Assembly (NCBI GenBank): GCA_006844765.1
Contig: SPJV01000075.1
Location: forward strand, 66,419-130,418
DNA length: 64,000 bases
Origin: Alphaproteobacteria bacterium
GTDB taxonomy: Bacteria > Pseudomonadota > Alphaproteobacteria > UBA8366 > Aestuariispiraceae
Direction: 5' to 3'
The position numbers and the translations under genes are program-made. Below, in pieces: positions 1 to 7,691 of the stretch. Numbering within the stretch: the stretch's first letter is position 1; each line of letters starts with the position of its first letter. Below the pieces are notes generated by a model, which did no database searches, was not told the origin of the DNA, and saw nothing but the letters and a program-made list of their open reading frames with translations.

Positions 1-392
1 CGTTCATAGGGCTCGCCCTTGAAGTCCTTTACGTTTTCCTTGGTCCACAGACTGCGCGCTTCCGCTGCTGCTTCATTATCCGCGTAAATGATTTCAATCT
101 GGTCCAAGGCCTTGTCAAAGGCCTGCACCGCCGCCGCTGTTTCGCCCATTTCCATGGCGGCAAGACCAATGCGCATATTGTTCAAAACCAGGTTGCGGTT
201 TCCTTGCGCAAGCATCACTTCGTAATAGGAAGCAAGCGACGCTGGTTTATCCGTCAAAAACTCGGCCAATGCCGCTTCATCGACTTGTTTTTCTACTTCG
301 TGGCTCTGTAATCCGCCGTTGGCGGTTTGGCAGGCCGATAGCGCCAATGCAGCGGCCCCGGCCAGCAAGAGCCGTTTGAATGTCGTACCCAT
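1..392 (-). CDS. TPR-like lipoprotein, paralog A (3' end cut by window edge)
   Basis: The gene starts at ATG 390-392 (minus), after a GGGGGAACGAG ribosome site, and runs off the left edge, so only about 130 N-terminal residues are seen. The N-terminus is a lipoprotein signal: a short basic stretch, an Ala/Leu core and the lipobox ALSAC followed by QTANGG. The rest is helical and close to the neighbouring lipoprotein at 582-1913; shared stretches include LNNMRIGLAAM, YADNEAA and RSLWTKEN followed by KDFKGEPYE. The pair is therefore a tandem duplication. I infer an outer-membrane or periplasmic TPR-type lipoprotein; the function is unknown. It probably forms a unit with its upstream paralog. 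Confidence 0.8.
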   Translation of the reverse strand, partial: MGTTFKRLLLAGAAALALSACQTANGGLQSHEVEKQVDEAALAEFLTDKPASLASYYEVMLAQGNRNLVLNNMRIGLAAMEMGETAAAVQAFDKALDQIEIIYADNEAAAEARSLWTKENVKDFKGEPYE

Positions 393-581
393 CTCGTTCC
401 CCCATCCAAATGAACATCCGAACGCTTTGGTATGGACTCTGAACGGTGTGGAATGAGGTTTTCAAGGTAAATAGCTGAAATTAACAAAAAATACGATCTG
501 AAATCGTATTATTATGTCTGTGTCCCTATAAAGGTGCTTTTGCCTTAATAAGTAGCGTCGTGATGATTCGGTTGAATTTAG

Positions 582-1913
582 TTAAGATTCCTCACCCCCA
601 CTGCCGGGCGCACGAAGCGGAATATCAAGCGCCGATGAGGATCGCGACCAGCCAAGCGAACAGGCACCAGCGCTTCGGAATTCAAACTCACGCGTGGAAC
701 TTGAAACCCCGTTCAGGGTTGTTGTCGCGGTTCCGGATGTTGCGCTATTCGGTAGGGTCGCAAGAGAAATTCGGTTCGGCAGGTTGTCCCATTGTCGAAT
801 ATCAGCCTCGGTCCGGGCCGCTGCGGCGACGCCTTCTGCGACCAATCCCGCAAACATCAACGCCAGACCAACGACAGCGGCATCGTTGTTACCGGCACCA
901 GCGCCGATCATTGCGGTTGTCATACCCGCCGTTTGTAAGGCGTCACCGGCAACATCCGCGTTTTCTTTGAAGGATGCCTTTCCGGCTAGAACGGTGTCGA
1001 CAATGCGGCCCCCACGGGTAGAGGCCTGAAAGAATATATCTTCGGCTTGTTGGCCGAGTGCTTCGGCACCGGTGTCGACCGAGACCGTCATGCTGCTGAA
1101 GCCTTCCATCTGACCTTGTTCATAGGCCAGAAGCTCGTTGTATTCCCCGGTCGCGACTTTGCGCGGTGCCGTCCCTGTCTCCCGCAACACCAACAATGTG
1201 TGGTCGAGCGGTGGCGCCTGCAGGGAACTATTGAACTCCGCCGCTGCGTCGAAAGCGGTTTGTGCGGTCTGTTCAAAGCCAGCGCATCGCGACGCCCAAC
1301 CTTCCATGAAATACATCAAGGCGAAATCAGCGCGGTTCTGATCTTCTTCCGCATAGGCATCCATGAGCTGGGCGGCCCGAAAGACAGCACTCGCATTCTG
1401 GTAATCCCCGGCATCCATATACAGAAGCCCGCGATAGAAATACGCCATCGCCCGTTCATAGGGTTCGCCCTTAAAGTCCTTGCGGTTTTCCTTGGTCCAT
1501 AGACTGCGGGCTTCTTCGGCGGCTTCGTTGTCTGCATAGACAACTTCAATCTGGTTGAGCGCGTCGTCAAGCGCGGCTTCCGCCATGGCGGTTTCGCCGA
1601 GATCCATTGCGGCAAGGCCGATCCGCATATTGTTCAGGACTTTATTGCGGTCGCCCTGGCGCAGAAGGATTTCGTAGTAAGGAGCCAATTCTGCCGGCTT
1701 GTCTGCCAGGAAAGCAGTCAGCGTTGCTTCGTCGACTTCCTGCTCAACTTCGTGACCTTGAAGGCCCGGTGTCTGGCAGGCGGTTAGGGCTGCGGTCGCA
1801 CAGGCTGCCAGCAACAGGCCCCGCAAACGACCCTGCAGTCGCCCCCGCAAATGTCCTCGCCATTCCTTTAGACTGAATTTCGCGGACACTGCCCCCAAAG
1901 TATGACGTGTCAT
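582..1913 (-). CDS. TPR-like lipoprotein, paralog B
   Basis: 443 residues. I chose ATG 1911-1913 because AGGAGGGG lies just upstream; an in-frame extension to 1976 is possible but lacks such a site. Residues 1-47 hold an unusually long basic N-region (repeated RGRLQGRLRG), a hydrophobic core and a lipobox ALTAC, which predicts a lipoprotein. The following ~200 residues are helical repeats resembling TPR units (for example AMAYFYRGLLYMDAGDY and the MYFMEGWASRCAGF region). The C-terminal part holds Gly/Ala-rich hydrophobic helices (MIGAGAGNNDAAVVGLALMF) and a final Thr/Ser-rich tail. It is a full-length paralog of the gene cut by the left edge. Substrate and role are unknown; I recognise no enzyme motif. 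Confidence 0.82.
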   Translation of the reverse strand: MTRHTLGAVSAKFSLKEWRGHLRGRLQGRLRGLLLAACATAALTACQTPGLQGHEVEQEVDEATLTAFLADKPAELAPYYEILLRQGDRNKVLNNMRIGLAAMDLGETAMAEAALDDALNQIEVVYADNEAAEEARSLWTKENRKDFKGEPYERAMAYFYRGLLYMDAGDYQNASAVFRAAQLMDAYAEEDQNRADFALMYFMEGWASRCAGFEQTAQTAFDAAAEFNSSLQAPPLDHTLLVLRETGTAPRKVATGEYNELLAYEQGQMEGFSSMTVSVDTGAEALGQQAEDIFFQASTRGGRIVDTVLAGKASFKENADVAGDALQTAGMTTAMIGAGAGNNDAAVVGLALMFAGLVAEGVAAAARTEADIRQWDNLPNRISLATLPNSATSGTATTTLNGVSSSTREFEFRSAGACSLGWSRSSSALDIPLRAPGSGGEES

Positions 1914-2038
1914 GATCCCCTCCTGCATACCGACTGATATCAGCTTCCCACGACTATAGTGTGTCGTTAAGAGCACATGAGATCAAGCCGCATTTGCGGG
2001 TGGAGAGAGGTCGATTGCCGAGAGCAGGCGCAACAAAA

Positions 2039-2076
2039 GCCAGCTCGTTTCTCCAGCCCGTTTCTCCAGCCCGTTT
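2039..2076. repeat. 13-bp tandem repeat, about 3 copies
   Basis: The unit ctccagcccgttt occurs perfectly twice (2051-2063, 2064-2076) and is preceded by a diverged copy ending in ctcgttt. It lies between the lipoprotein start and the end of the DUF4197 gene. It belongs to a set of similar three-copy intergenic arrays in this window. Confidence 0.85.
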
Positions 2077-2099
2077 CTATAGTGCTTTCTGGGGAAAAT

Positions 2100-2864
2100 T
2101 TATTGAGCAAAGACCTTTTGCAACAACTCGGTCACGCGTTTTTCAGGATTGGCGCGGATCGCGGCTTCTTCTGCGGCCAGGTAGTGAAATAGTCCATCCA
2201 TCGCGGCGTCGGTCGCATGTTGCCCCAGGTCGCCCTTAACATCCGGGACAAAGGGGATCTGGCTGTAGCCGTCCAGCATCGTATCCATCGCTTCGATAGC
2301 CCCGACCTCACTGAGGGAAGCATCGACGATCGGCCTGATCTTGCCTTCGATCCGTTCACCGCCAGCGCGGCGGAAATATTGTGTCGCCGCATCTTCGGGC
2401 CCGTCGAGAATGCCCTTCGCGTCTTCAAGTGTCATTTGCGAGATCGCATCGACGACAATCACCCGCGCTTCGTCCATGGAGGCTTCTGCGGCGCGGTTCA
2501 TGCGGGTCTCAACCTCATCGCCGAGTGAGCCGAGGCCGACCTTCTTCAGATAGGATTGCGCGGTTGCCAGGTTTTCCGGAAGCGGAATTCGTACCGCATT
2601 GTCGCCCAAGAAGCCATCTGAGGCGCCCAGCTGCGCGGTGACAGCTTCCGTGCCGACCCGAAGGGCTTCCTGCAAGCCTTTGGCGATCTCATCTTGGCTC
2701 AACCCCACGGCACGTCCGACGGCGCCGGTGGCATCCTGGTTCTTCATCACATCGCCCAGGACATCGGTTGCGGTGTCGAGCCATGACTGAGCCGAGGCGG
2801 GGAAGGAGGTGAACAGGCTGCCTGTTACCAGACTGATGGTAGCGAGTTTTACCAAATTTTTCAT
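2100..2864 (-). CDS. DUF4197 family secreted protein
   Basis: 254 residues. Residues 1-25 form a Sec signal peptide (MKNLVKL, hydrophobic core, cut after ASA). The mature protein fits DUF4197: SWLDTATDVLGDVM, the GLSQDEIAKGLQEALRVGTE segment, DNAVRIPLPENL and a C-terminal AMDGLFHYLAAEE segment. This family is of unknown function and periplasmic or exported. Its start overlaps the stop of the upstream decarboxylase gene by 4 bases, which suggests translational coupling. The link between a periplasmic DUF4197 protein and a cytosolic decarboxylase is unexplained. Confidence 0.88.
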   Translation of the reverse strand: MKNLVKLATISLVTGSLFTSFPASAQSWLDTATDVLGDVMKNQDATGAVGRAVGLSQDEIAKGLQEALRVGTEAVTAQLGASDGFLGDNAVRIPLPENLATAQSYLKKVGLGSLGDEVETRMNRAAEASMDEARVIVVDAISQMTLEDAKGILDGPEDAATQYFRRAGGERIEGKIRPIVDASLSEVGAIEAMDTMLDGYSQIPFVPDVKGDLGQHATDAAMDGLFHYLAAEEAAIRANPEKRVTELLQKVFAQ

Positions 2865-4474
2865 TTTACCGCCTCCGGAGTCATTTCAATCAACTGTGGT
2901 CCGCCTTTTTCCAGGGCCTCCTTCAGGACAGCGCGGAAATCATCAAGACTTTCCGGCTTCGAAGTACCATAGCCATAGGATGCCGCCAGCATTTGGAAAT
3001 CAGGGTTTGTCTGCTCCACGGCCATGGGTGGGATATCCTTTCGGATCATATCGTCGCGAATTTCACCCAAGGCAGAATTGTTCCACAACAGAACGATAAG
3101 ATCGAGACCGAGCTCCGCTGCGACCCCCAATTCGTTCAAGGTGTATTGGAAGCCATAATCACCGACCAGGGCGACGGCCTTCCGTTCAGGTGCCCCCAGA
3201 GCGGCCCCGATCGCTGCTGGCAAGCCATAGCCCAATGTCCCGTATCCTGTCGGATGCAGCCAGCTTCGCGGTTCATAACAGGGGAAGATTTCATCGCCGG
3301 AATAGGCGATCTGCGTCATGTCGGCGGAAATAACGGCGTTACGGGGAAGTTCTTCACGCAGGATCGACAGGATCGGACGGTGATGATCGGCGCGAATGCC
3401 GACTTCATTGGCAACGGCGGCGGCGCGAATGGCAGCTGCCTTATCGGCATTCCAAGCGGCATTCTGTTGCGCGGTATTGCTGCCAAGCGCGTCTTTCAGC
3501 GCTGCCATTGCCAAGACGGAATCCGCTTGGATCGGCAGGGCGTCAGCCCCGGAATCAGCCAAGCGGTCCGCATCGAGATCCACCCGGATCATCATGCCAT
3601 CCATATGCGGGCGGGGCTCCCCATAGAAATCCCCCTCTGCCAGCTCGGAGCCAACAACCAGGATCACGTCAGCTTCTGCCAGGAGAGATTGGCCCGCCTT
3701 ATGTGGCAGACAGGCGCCGGCGCTGAGCGGATGATCATCCGGCACCGTGCCCTTGCCGGCAAAGGTCGGAATGACGAGCGCGGACAGTGTCTCTGCAATC
3801 TCACGAATATCAGCTGATGCACCTGCCGCACCGCCACCGGTAATAATCAGCGGTCGCTTGGCGTTTGTCAGAAGGTTGGCTGCTTCCGCAATCCGGGCGG
3901 CATCAGGGGCCGGGCGCGGTGTCGGGCGATGGGGCTTCCAACTATCCTCTGCCGGGCCCGTCAAAACATCAATCGGGACTTCCAGATAGTTCGGTGCCGG
4001 GCGTTCCGCTGTCATGCGGGTGAGGGCCCGCGCTACATGTTGCGGGACAGAGGCTGCATCAAAGGCGGTGGCGGCATAGGTCGACACCGTGGCCGCAGCG
4101 GCCCGCTGATCGGTGATCTCATGCAGTCTGCCGATCATTCGACCCATGTCTTCGCGCTGAAGCACACTCGCCAAGACCAGCATCGGTACTGAATCGGCAT
4201 GCGCTTCGCCCATCGGGGTCAGAACATTTGTCACCCCGGGGCCGCTGATCAGGAAGCAAACGCCGGGCTTGCCGGTTACCCGCGCATAGCCATCCGCCAT
4301 GAAGCCTGCCCCTTGTTCGTGACGGGGCAGGACATGTCGGATGCCGGTACGGCCCAATCCGCGATAGAACTCAACATTATGGACGCCCGGGATACCGAAA
4401 ACGGTTTCTACCCCATAGGCTTCCAGAAGCGGTGCGATTTGTTCACCGACGCTCATATTCACACGGCTGGACAT
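2861..4474 (-). CDS. ThDP-dependent enzyme, 5-guanidino-2-oxopentanoate decarboxylase-like
   Basis: 537 residues from ATG 4472-4474; the frame extends to a TTG at 4495, and a later ATG is at 4456. The N-terminal pyrimidine domain has the ThDP glutamate in RHEQGAGFMADGYARVTG, the middle domain has SALVIPTFAGKG, and the C-terminal domain has a cofactor motif GDYGFQYTLNELG followed about 25 residues on by WNN. The opening EAYGVETVFGIPGVHNVEFYRG resembles AruI of the arginine transaminase route, which decarboxylates 2-ketoarginine. Acetolactate synthase, glyoxylate carboligase and oxalyl-CoA decarboxylase are relatives, so the substrate is an inference. It sits 93 bases behind the NuoE-NuoF fusion and overlaps the DUF4197 gene. 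Confidence 0.75.
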   Translation of the reverse strand: MSSRVNMSVGEQIAPLLEAYGVETVFGIPGVHNVEFYRGLGRTGIRHVLPRHEQGAGFMADGYARVTGKPGVCFLISGPGVTNVLTPMGEAHADSVPMLVLASVLQREDMGRMIGRLHEITDQRAAAATVSTYAATAFDAASVPQHVARALTRMTAERPAPNYLEVPIDVLTGPAEDSWKPHRPTPRPAPDAARIAEAANLLTNAKRPLIITGGGAAGASADIREIAETLSALVIPTFAGKGTVPDDHPLSAGACLPHKAGQSLLAEADVILVVGSELAEGDFYGEPRPHMDGMMIRVDLDADRLADSGADALPIQADSVLAMAALKDALGSNTAQQNAAWNADKAAAIRAAAVANEVGIRADHHRPILSILREELPRNAVISADMTQIAYSGDEIFPCYEPRSWLHPTGYGTLGYGLPAAIGAALGAPERKAVALVGDYGFQYTLNELGVAAELGLDLIVLLWNNSALGEIRDDMIRKDIPPMAVEQTNPDFQMLAASYGYGTSKPESLDDFRAVLKEALEKGGPQLIEMTPEAVK

Positions 4475-4567
4475 TGGCTCGTCACTCCGGCTCAAAGTTG
4501 CGCATTACGGGACGGTACTGTAGCGGAACATGACCTGTCACCGTCTTTGTCACAAGCTGCGTTGTTG

Positions 4568-6274
4568 TTATTTCGGCACTTCGTCGGGGAAGTATTTCAG
4601 AAGCGTCAGAAGGGGGTTCGGTGCCGCCTGACCCAATCCGCAGATCGATGCATCAATCATGGTCTGGCTCAATTGTTCGAGTAGCGGCACATCCCAGACG
4701 GGCTTTTCCATCAGCTTGACGCATTTCTCCGTCCCGACCCGGCAGGGCGTGCATTGTCCGCAGCTTTCATCCTCGAAGAACTTCATCAGGTTTAATGCCG
4801 CATCGGCAATGTTATCCTGATCCGACAGGATCACGACAGCCGCAGACCCGATGAAGCAGCCATGCGGTTGCAACGTGTCGAAATCCAGCGGGATATCATC
4901 CATCGAGGCTGGCAGAATACCGCCGGACGCGCCGCCGGGCAGGTAGGCCTTGAAACTGTGGCCGTCTTCCATGCCACCACAGTAGTCATCAATAAGTTGG
5001 CGGATGGTAATCCCAGCGGGGGCGAATTTGACCCCGGGATCCTTCACCCGCCCGGAGACGGAGAAGCTGCGGGGGGCTTTTCGGCCATTAGTCCCTTGAT
5101 CGGCGAACCATTCGGCGCCTTGTGAGAGAATCTCGGGAATCCAGTACAGGCTTTCGACGTTGTTAACCAAGGTCGGGCGGTCAAAAATGCCCTTCTGCGC
5201 AACAAAGGGTGGCCGGTGACGGGGCAGGCCGCGTTTCCCTTCGATGGATTCAAGCATCGCTGATTCTTCACCGCAGATATAAGCCCCGGCGCCGCGACGC
5301 AGATGGATTGTCGTATGGTCGGCAAGACCGGCACCCTCGACCTTCGCAATTTCATCCTTAAGCAGATGAATGATGTCCGGATATTCATCGCGCATATAAA
5401 TATAGACGGCTTCAGCCTCGACAGCCCAAGCGCCGATCAGCATGCCTTCCAGGAACTGATGCGGTTTGCGGGACAAATAATAGTGGTCCTTGACCGTGCC
5501 CGGTTCGCCCTCATCGCCATTGACCGCCATCAAACGCGGTGTCGCTTCCATCCGAACGAACTTCCATTTCCGCCCGGTGGGGAACCCGGCCCCGCCGAGC
5601 CCGCGCAGGCTGGAGGCTTCCAGCGTTTCGATGACACCGTCCACAGTTTTCTCACCTGACAGACAGGCTTGCAGCCCGTCATAGCCACCACCGGCCCGAT
5701 AGGCGTCGAAGTCCTGGTAGTCAGGGATGACCGGATGCGTGTCTTTCTCTGCCGCCGCTTTGCCGAGGCCTTCAACAGTCGCGTGGCTGTGATGCTTGTG
5801 GCCAACTTCGGCGACCGGGGCAGCATGGCAGCGTCCCATGCAGGGCGCGCGGATGACACGGACCTCTGCACCAACCTCAGCCGGCAAGTCTGCGAGGAGC
5901 TTTTCTGCCCCCATCATCTCACAGGTCAGGGAATCGCAAACCCGGATGGTCAGCGGCGGCGGTGGGACGTCATCTTCCATGACCAGATCGAAATGCGCGT
6001 AGAAGCTCGCGACCTCAAAGACTTCCGCCTGGGCGAGGTGCATCTCGCTTGCCAGTGCATTCATGTGGCGGGCGGACAAGTGACCGAACTTGTCTTGGAT
6101 CAGATGCAGGAATTCGATCAAGAGATCACGGTCACGCGCGGTGTCGCCCAACAGCGCTTGAACCTCGGCAAGGGCATCGGGATCCAATTGCCGGCCTTTG
6201 GGCGTTGGTGTCGCCTTGCGGCGTCCGAAGCCTGGGTTGCGGAATTCGCGGATCGTGCGGTCACCTTCGGGCAT
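4568..6274 (-). CDS. NuoE-NuoF fusion, NAD-linked formate dehydrogenase beta subunit type
   Basis: 568 residues. ATG 6272-6274 is preferred because GAGAAGGGG lies 7 bases upstream. The N-terminal ~200 residues are NuoE-like (thioredoxin-fold 2Fe-2S): CDSLTC and, about 33 residues later, APCMGRCHAAP supply four ligand cysteines. The rest is NuoF-like: FMN loop LRGLGGAGFPTGRKW, NADH loop GAGAYICGEESAML, and a 4Fe-4S site SCGQCTPCRVGTEKC. This fused architecture is that of formate dehydrogenase beta subunits such as Fdh1B. It should pass electrons from a molybdenum/tungsten catalytic subunit to NAD. No catalytic subunit gene is next to it; the neighbours are an AruI-like enzyme and DUF3553. The partner is thus unknown. 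Confidence 0.85.
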   Translation of the reverse strand: MPEGDRTIREFRNPGFGRRKATPTPKGRQLDPDALAEVQALLGDTARDRDLLIEFLHLIQDKFGHLSARHMNALASEMHLAQAEVFEVASFYAHFDLVMEDDVPPPPLTIRVCDSLTCEMMGAEKLLADLPAEVGAEVRVIRAPCMGRCHAAPVAEVGHKHHSHATVEGLGKAAAEKDTHPVIPDYQDFDAYRAGGGYDGLQACLSGEKTVDGVIETLEASSLRGLGGAGFPTGRKWKFVRMEATPRLMAVNGDEGEPGTVKDHYYLSRKPHQFLEGMLIGAWAVEAEAVYIYMRDEYPDIIHLLKDEIAKVEGAGLADHTTIHLRRGAGAYICGEESAMLESIEGKRGLPRHRPPFVAQKGIFDRPTLVNNVESLYWIPEILSQGAEWFADQGTNGRKAPRSFSVSGRVKDPGVKFAPAGITIRQLIDDYCGGMEDGHSFKAYLPGGASGGILPASMDDIPLDFDTLQPHGCFIGSAAVVILSDQDNIADAALNLMKFFEDESCGQCTPCRVGTEKCVKLMEKPVWDVPLLEQLSQTMIDASICGLGQAAPNPLLTLLKYFPDEVPK

Positions 6275-6374
6275 ATCGAAACCCCTTCTCAAAAAAAATC
6301 ACAAATGAAGTGTCGCCCAAAGGGAAAACACCAGCATCGCGGTTTTCGACCCTAATGCGACTGTATTCTGGCCG

Positions 6375-6572
6375 TTACGCGCCGACATCTGTGTCGACAG
6401 CGACCAGGGCGACCACATCGGCGTTAATCGTGACTTTGCCGCAATGAGGGAAATTCACCGTGATGCGAGAGCCGATCGCGGATTGAACCTGTCCAATTCC
6501 CCAATCTGACCGGTCCGGATGCCGGACCCTAACACCCGGCGCCAAGGCAGCGCCGTCATTCACAAAACCCAT
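6375..6572 (-). CDS. DUF3553 domain protein
   Basis: 65 residues from ATG 6570-6572. The protein is almost entirely the DUF3553 domain: PGVRVRHPDRSDWGIGQVQS, then ITVNFPHCGKVTIN. This small fold resembles the UvrD/PcrA C-terminal tudor-like domain that binds RNA polymerase or nucleic acid; a function here is only inferred. It lies divergent from the histidine phosphotransferase and che operon and upstream of the NuoE-NuoF gene, 100 bases away. Confidence 0.85.
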   Translation of the reverse strand: MGFVNDGAALAPGVRVRHPDRSDWGIGQVQSAIGSRITVNFPHCGKVTINADVVALVAVDTDVGA

Positions 6573-6762
6573 GTTTTAGTCATCCTGATACTTGCCGGTT
6601 GAACGTGATGCCCGACAGTCAAACCAGCCTAGAGAGTGCCGTCGTATCGGGAGGCTGAAAAGTCCTTTTGATTGGGGATTTGTTTACTTTTTGCAGCGAT
6701 TGTTTATCTGCCGCAGGATAGGGCCGGCTCTGCCGTGATTTAGGTTCAATGGAAAGGACGTT

Positions 6763-7425
6763 TTGGTGGTTGATGTAGACCTTGAAAATGGCGGTGTCGG
6801 ATTCGCGGAGATGCTTGTCTCCCGTCTTGCACATGAACTGGTTGGTGCGGTGGGCGGTATTAACAATGGTCTGGAGTTGCTATCGGAGGAGGCGTCGGGT
6901 GGCGCCCCTTCTGCCGAGCTTTTGGCGCATATCGAGGCGGGCGCGCGGATTGCGGCGGATCGACTGGCTTTTTACCGGGTTGCATATGGCGCTGCCGGCA
7001 AGGACATAACGTCGATCTCGGACCTTCGTGCTTTGGCGCTGGATTTTGGTGCTGCCCGTGGGCGGGGGAGGCTCGATTGGCCCCTCGCCCCGATTGCACC
7101 ATCCTTGCAGCCCGGCGAAGGGAAGCTTCTTTTGCTGATGATAGAGCTGGCCTTCGATGCCTTGCCCCGTGGCGGGACTGTTTATGTCGATGCGGAAGAG
7201 GATGTCTTGGCCGTTGAAGCGATTGGGGAAAAACAGGATCCACGGGCAGCTGCGGTGATGTCCGATGCCTTGTCTGATGCCATATCGTCGGCGAGCGAAC
7301 CGGAAGCAACGGCGCATTCTGTCCATGCCGTTCTTACTCGACAGATCGCGCGCAGATGTGGCCGCCGTCTAGGGCTCTCCACGACGCAGAAGGGTGATAT
7401 CAGAATAGAAGCGGTTTCCGGATGA
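6763..7425 (+). CDS. ChpT-like histidine phosphotransferase
   Basis: 220 residues. The start is most likely TTG 6763, behind GGAAAGGA at 6751-6758; the next codon GTG is an alternative. The N-terminal DHp-like helix has VSRLAHELVGAVGGINNGLELL, matching the phospho-histidine helix of ChpT, and the C-terminal half is a degenerate ATPase-like fold without the ATP-binding boxes. In Alphaproteobacteria ChpT relays phosphate from CckA to CtrA and CpdR. Its position directly upstream of cheA suggests that the relay and chemotaxis are co-inherited or cross-talk. 266 bases separate it from cheA, so it may have its own transcript. Confidence 0.78.
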   Translation: MVVDVDLENGGVGFAEMLVSRLAHELVGAVGGINNGLELLSEEASGGAPSAELLAHIEAGARIAADRLAFYRVAYGAAGKDITSISDLRALALDFGAARGRGRLDWPLAPIAPSLQPGEGKLLLLMIELAFDALPRGGTVYVDAEEDVLAVEAIGEKQDPRAAAVMSDALSDAISSASEPEATAHSVHAVLTRQIARRCGRRLGLSTTQKGDIRIEAVSG

Positions 7426-7691
7426 TTAGGACAATGCAATACGCGTTTCGGTGAAAATATAAAGTTGGTAAGGGAATTCTTAACCATTCCTTTGGTACTC
7501 TGATGCCATAAGCTCGCGATAAAGCGCAAAATGGCATCGCGTCGGACGCATCAGGACAGGTTGGTTTGGTGCACTGGATCGGGGTCGAGGCTTGACGTTG
7601 GCTTCTTATGCGGAACAGAGTACCACTGTGGGGTGGTGCGTCGAAGAATTACGGTGTGTATAGACAAGACACCGGCTGTTTGGAGGTTCGA

